Of a stretch of 64,000 nucleotides of DNA, positions 62,554-64,000 are shown one piece after another; the stretch's first letter is position 1, and each line of letters begins with the position of its first letter. The stretch spans positions 97,757,792 to 97,821,791 of the forward strand of contig OZ021724.1 of NCBI GenBank assembly GCA_963978545.1. The letters are read 5' to 3'. The notes under the pieces are model-generated. The model searched no databases. It was not told where the DNA came from and saw nothing but the letters and a program-made list of their open reading frames with translations. This DNA comes from Linyphia triangularis (taxonomy: Eukaryota > Arthropoda > Arachnida > Araneae > Linyphiidae). The position numbers and the translations under genes are program-made.

Positions 62554-62966
62554 ATCACTGGCATTGAATATGACGTCAAGGCTTCGCAAACATCTTGGCT
62601 TGAAATGCAGCAGCGGAAACCAAATTTGCAAGTCTCTCGCAAATCACGCCAACCTGTACGAAATGTGACATTGGTCTTCCAACGCCAACTATTTGGCAGA
62701 AACCTTACGATAACCATAGAGACGATAAGGGCTCTTTACGCCACGGTCTTTGTTGACTGTTTTGATCGGACTGGTTTTGGCTCGGTTTTGGGAAATTTTC
62801 TTTTCCGAATATTCAAATAACTAATTTTTTTAAAGAAATTTTGTTTAAATATTTGGAATCAGAAATAAATTTTTCATAAATATATGCATTTCATAGCAAC
62901 TTCCCTCTAACTATTTAAAATCTTTTTGGAACCACGAACAACATATCACATATAGGATTATGGGAC

Positions 62967-63322
62967 CAATGGCGGATCCAGCGAGGGGTGGAGGAGGCGA
63001 TCGCCCCCTCCGTTGTTCAGGGTTAAATAAGAAAAAAATAAAGACGACGATAAATATTTTATTTGCTGTTTTTCATGGCTTTAACAAACAAAAGTTTAAC
63101 GTTGGCGTCCAAAACTTACTCAGATATATATTTTTATATATATTTATTTATAACATTGGTATTTAATTATTTAATTTATGTCTATGAACTTGTGAAAGAA
63201 TGGAATTAAAAATAAAACCAATGTGCTGTATTGTTTTTATTGCTTCCGTTTTAACGCTCACTTCTCTCAAGCTTAGGATGAAGTTAATAAAGATTTGACT
63301 AAACCGCACTGAACATCTTTTA

Positions 63323-63356
<34 letters not shown>

Positions 63357-63682
63357 ATGAAAAACCTGAGGACGAAGCAAGACAACAAAGCAAATTATAG
63401 TTTTGGTTGTTCTATATGCATTCTTTATTATATTATCCTTTCTATCATATTTAACAATAATGTATCTTGAACCATATTGTTGAAGACAGCTTTAATTTAC
63501 TGTCTTAAACTCACACATAGCGTCGCCTTTATGTTATTGGGACTTTTCTCCTCTCTGAACATATTCTGTATAATCAAGTTATCTCCCATTTTATAGTAAT
63601 ATAACTTCCCTAATAAAATTTACTTAAAGTATTCAACAGCTCCCCCCCCCCCCTCCGTTATAATACTCTGGATCCGCCCTTG
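62967..63682. mobile_element. hAT-type MITE (716 bp)
   Basis: Ends CAATGGCGGATCCAG and CTGGATCCGCCCTTG are imperfect inverted repeats; exact 8-bp duplication TATGGGAC (62959-62966 and 63683-63690). A/C homopolymers lie near 63330 and 63643. No transposase. Confidence 0.88.
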
Positions 63683-63752
63683 TATGGGACCTTAGTATTT
63701 AATTGGCTTGACCAGTTTTCATAAGCGAAATCGCTTATTAGGTATTCAGTAG

Positions 63753-64000
63753 AGGTTGGCGATATATCGATACGACGATATTTTTATCGATATTTCTTAA
63801 AAAATATCGATATTAAAAATATCGATAAAAGTCACCGATCTATCGATATTTTCAAACATTTTTAGTTTTTTGATGATCGTTTTGGGGTTCTATGTGTTTT
63901 TTCCATTTTCTTTATTCCCTTTTCAAAAACTTTAAACTAAAGTTTGAACTTGGCTGAGAGACAGTTAAAATAGCACCAATATTCAATATTTTGTCATACA
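63753..64000. repeat. ATCGAT-rich element, copy 2 (cut by window end)
   Basis: Begins AGGTTGGCGATATATCGATA and matches the right end of the element at 15466-16157 in inverse orientation to the window edge. Confidence 0.65.

Noticed and set aside
62605..62820. 71-residue plus-strand frame near the right end
   Set aside because: No homology recognised; it lies in the GC-rich patch better explained as a minus-strand promoter/first-exon region.

Overview
This is a eukaryotic, AT-rich, intron-rich and transposon-rich window. It is most likely from an arthropod and probably a spider: the Tc1, Gypsy and BEL/Pao protein families here are of types I associate with spider genomes, and the only clear host genes are arthropod-type ABHD11-like alpha/beta hydrolases. 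Nothing prokaryotic or viral-genome-like is present.

Host genes. Three ABHD11-like genes lie head-to-tail on the minus strand. Gene 3 (52609-61185, five coding exons A-E) and gene 2 (21669-44362, five exons plus a possible 8-nt first coding exon) look complete. Gene 1 (7814-13790) shows exons A-C only; the rest would lie left of the window, and its exon A donor has GT changed to AT. Genes 1 and 2 sit in recent segmental duplicates (about 7.56-14.3 kb and 38.2-44.8 kb). Gene 3 is an older paralogue. Most of the window is intron or spacer filled with mobile DNA.

Mobile DNA, left to right. 0-2 kb: a Jockey-like LINE (minus), probably inserted into the Gypsy element that follows. 2-7.56 kb: a Ty3/Gypsy element (plus) with gag, a pol broken by one TGA, and a 3' LTR; a solo LTR of the same family lies at 38.4 kb. 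11.8-13.5 kb: a 1.6-kb terminal-inverted-repeat element. 15.5-16.2 kb: an ATCGAT-rich repeat. 16.3-21.1 kb: a TTAA-flanked MITE split by a young 4.06-kb LTR element (minus) that encodes gag and protease but has a coiled-coil coding segment where reverse transcriptase and integrase should be. 22.6-24.1 kb: a hAT element. 25.8-27.1 kb: decayed Tc1 copies forming a large inverted repeat that abuts a BEL/Pao element (27.1-35.5 kb). The BEL/Pao element itself carries a Tc1 insertion and a 203-bp palindromic CACTG MITE. 43-44 kb: LTR-like segments. 46.8-49.35 kb: a Helitron-like element carrying a 148-bp tandem array. 51-63.7 kb: several MITEs, a tRNA-derived SINE, an LTR-like segment and two hAT-type elements, one of which sits at a splice donor of gene 3.

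Several insertions can be dated relative to one another because an empty site survives in a paralogous copy inside the window: the 1.6-kb TIR element, the solo LTR and the chimeric LTR element. The least expected item is the chimeric LTR element with captured coiled-coil sequence. Splice sites, terminal repeats and target duplications were read by eye; no alignment or database search was run.
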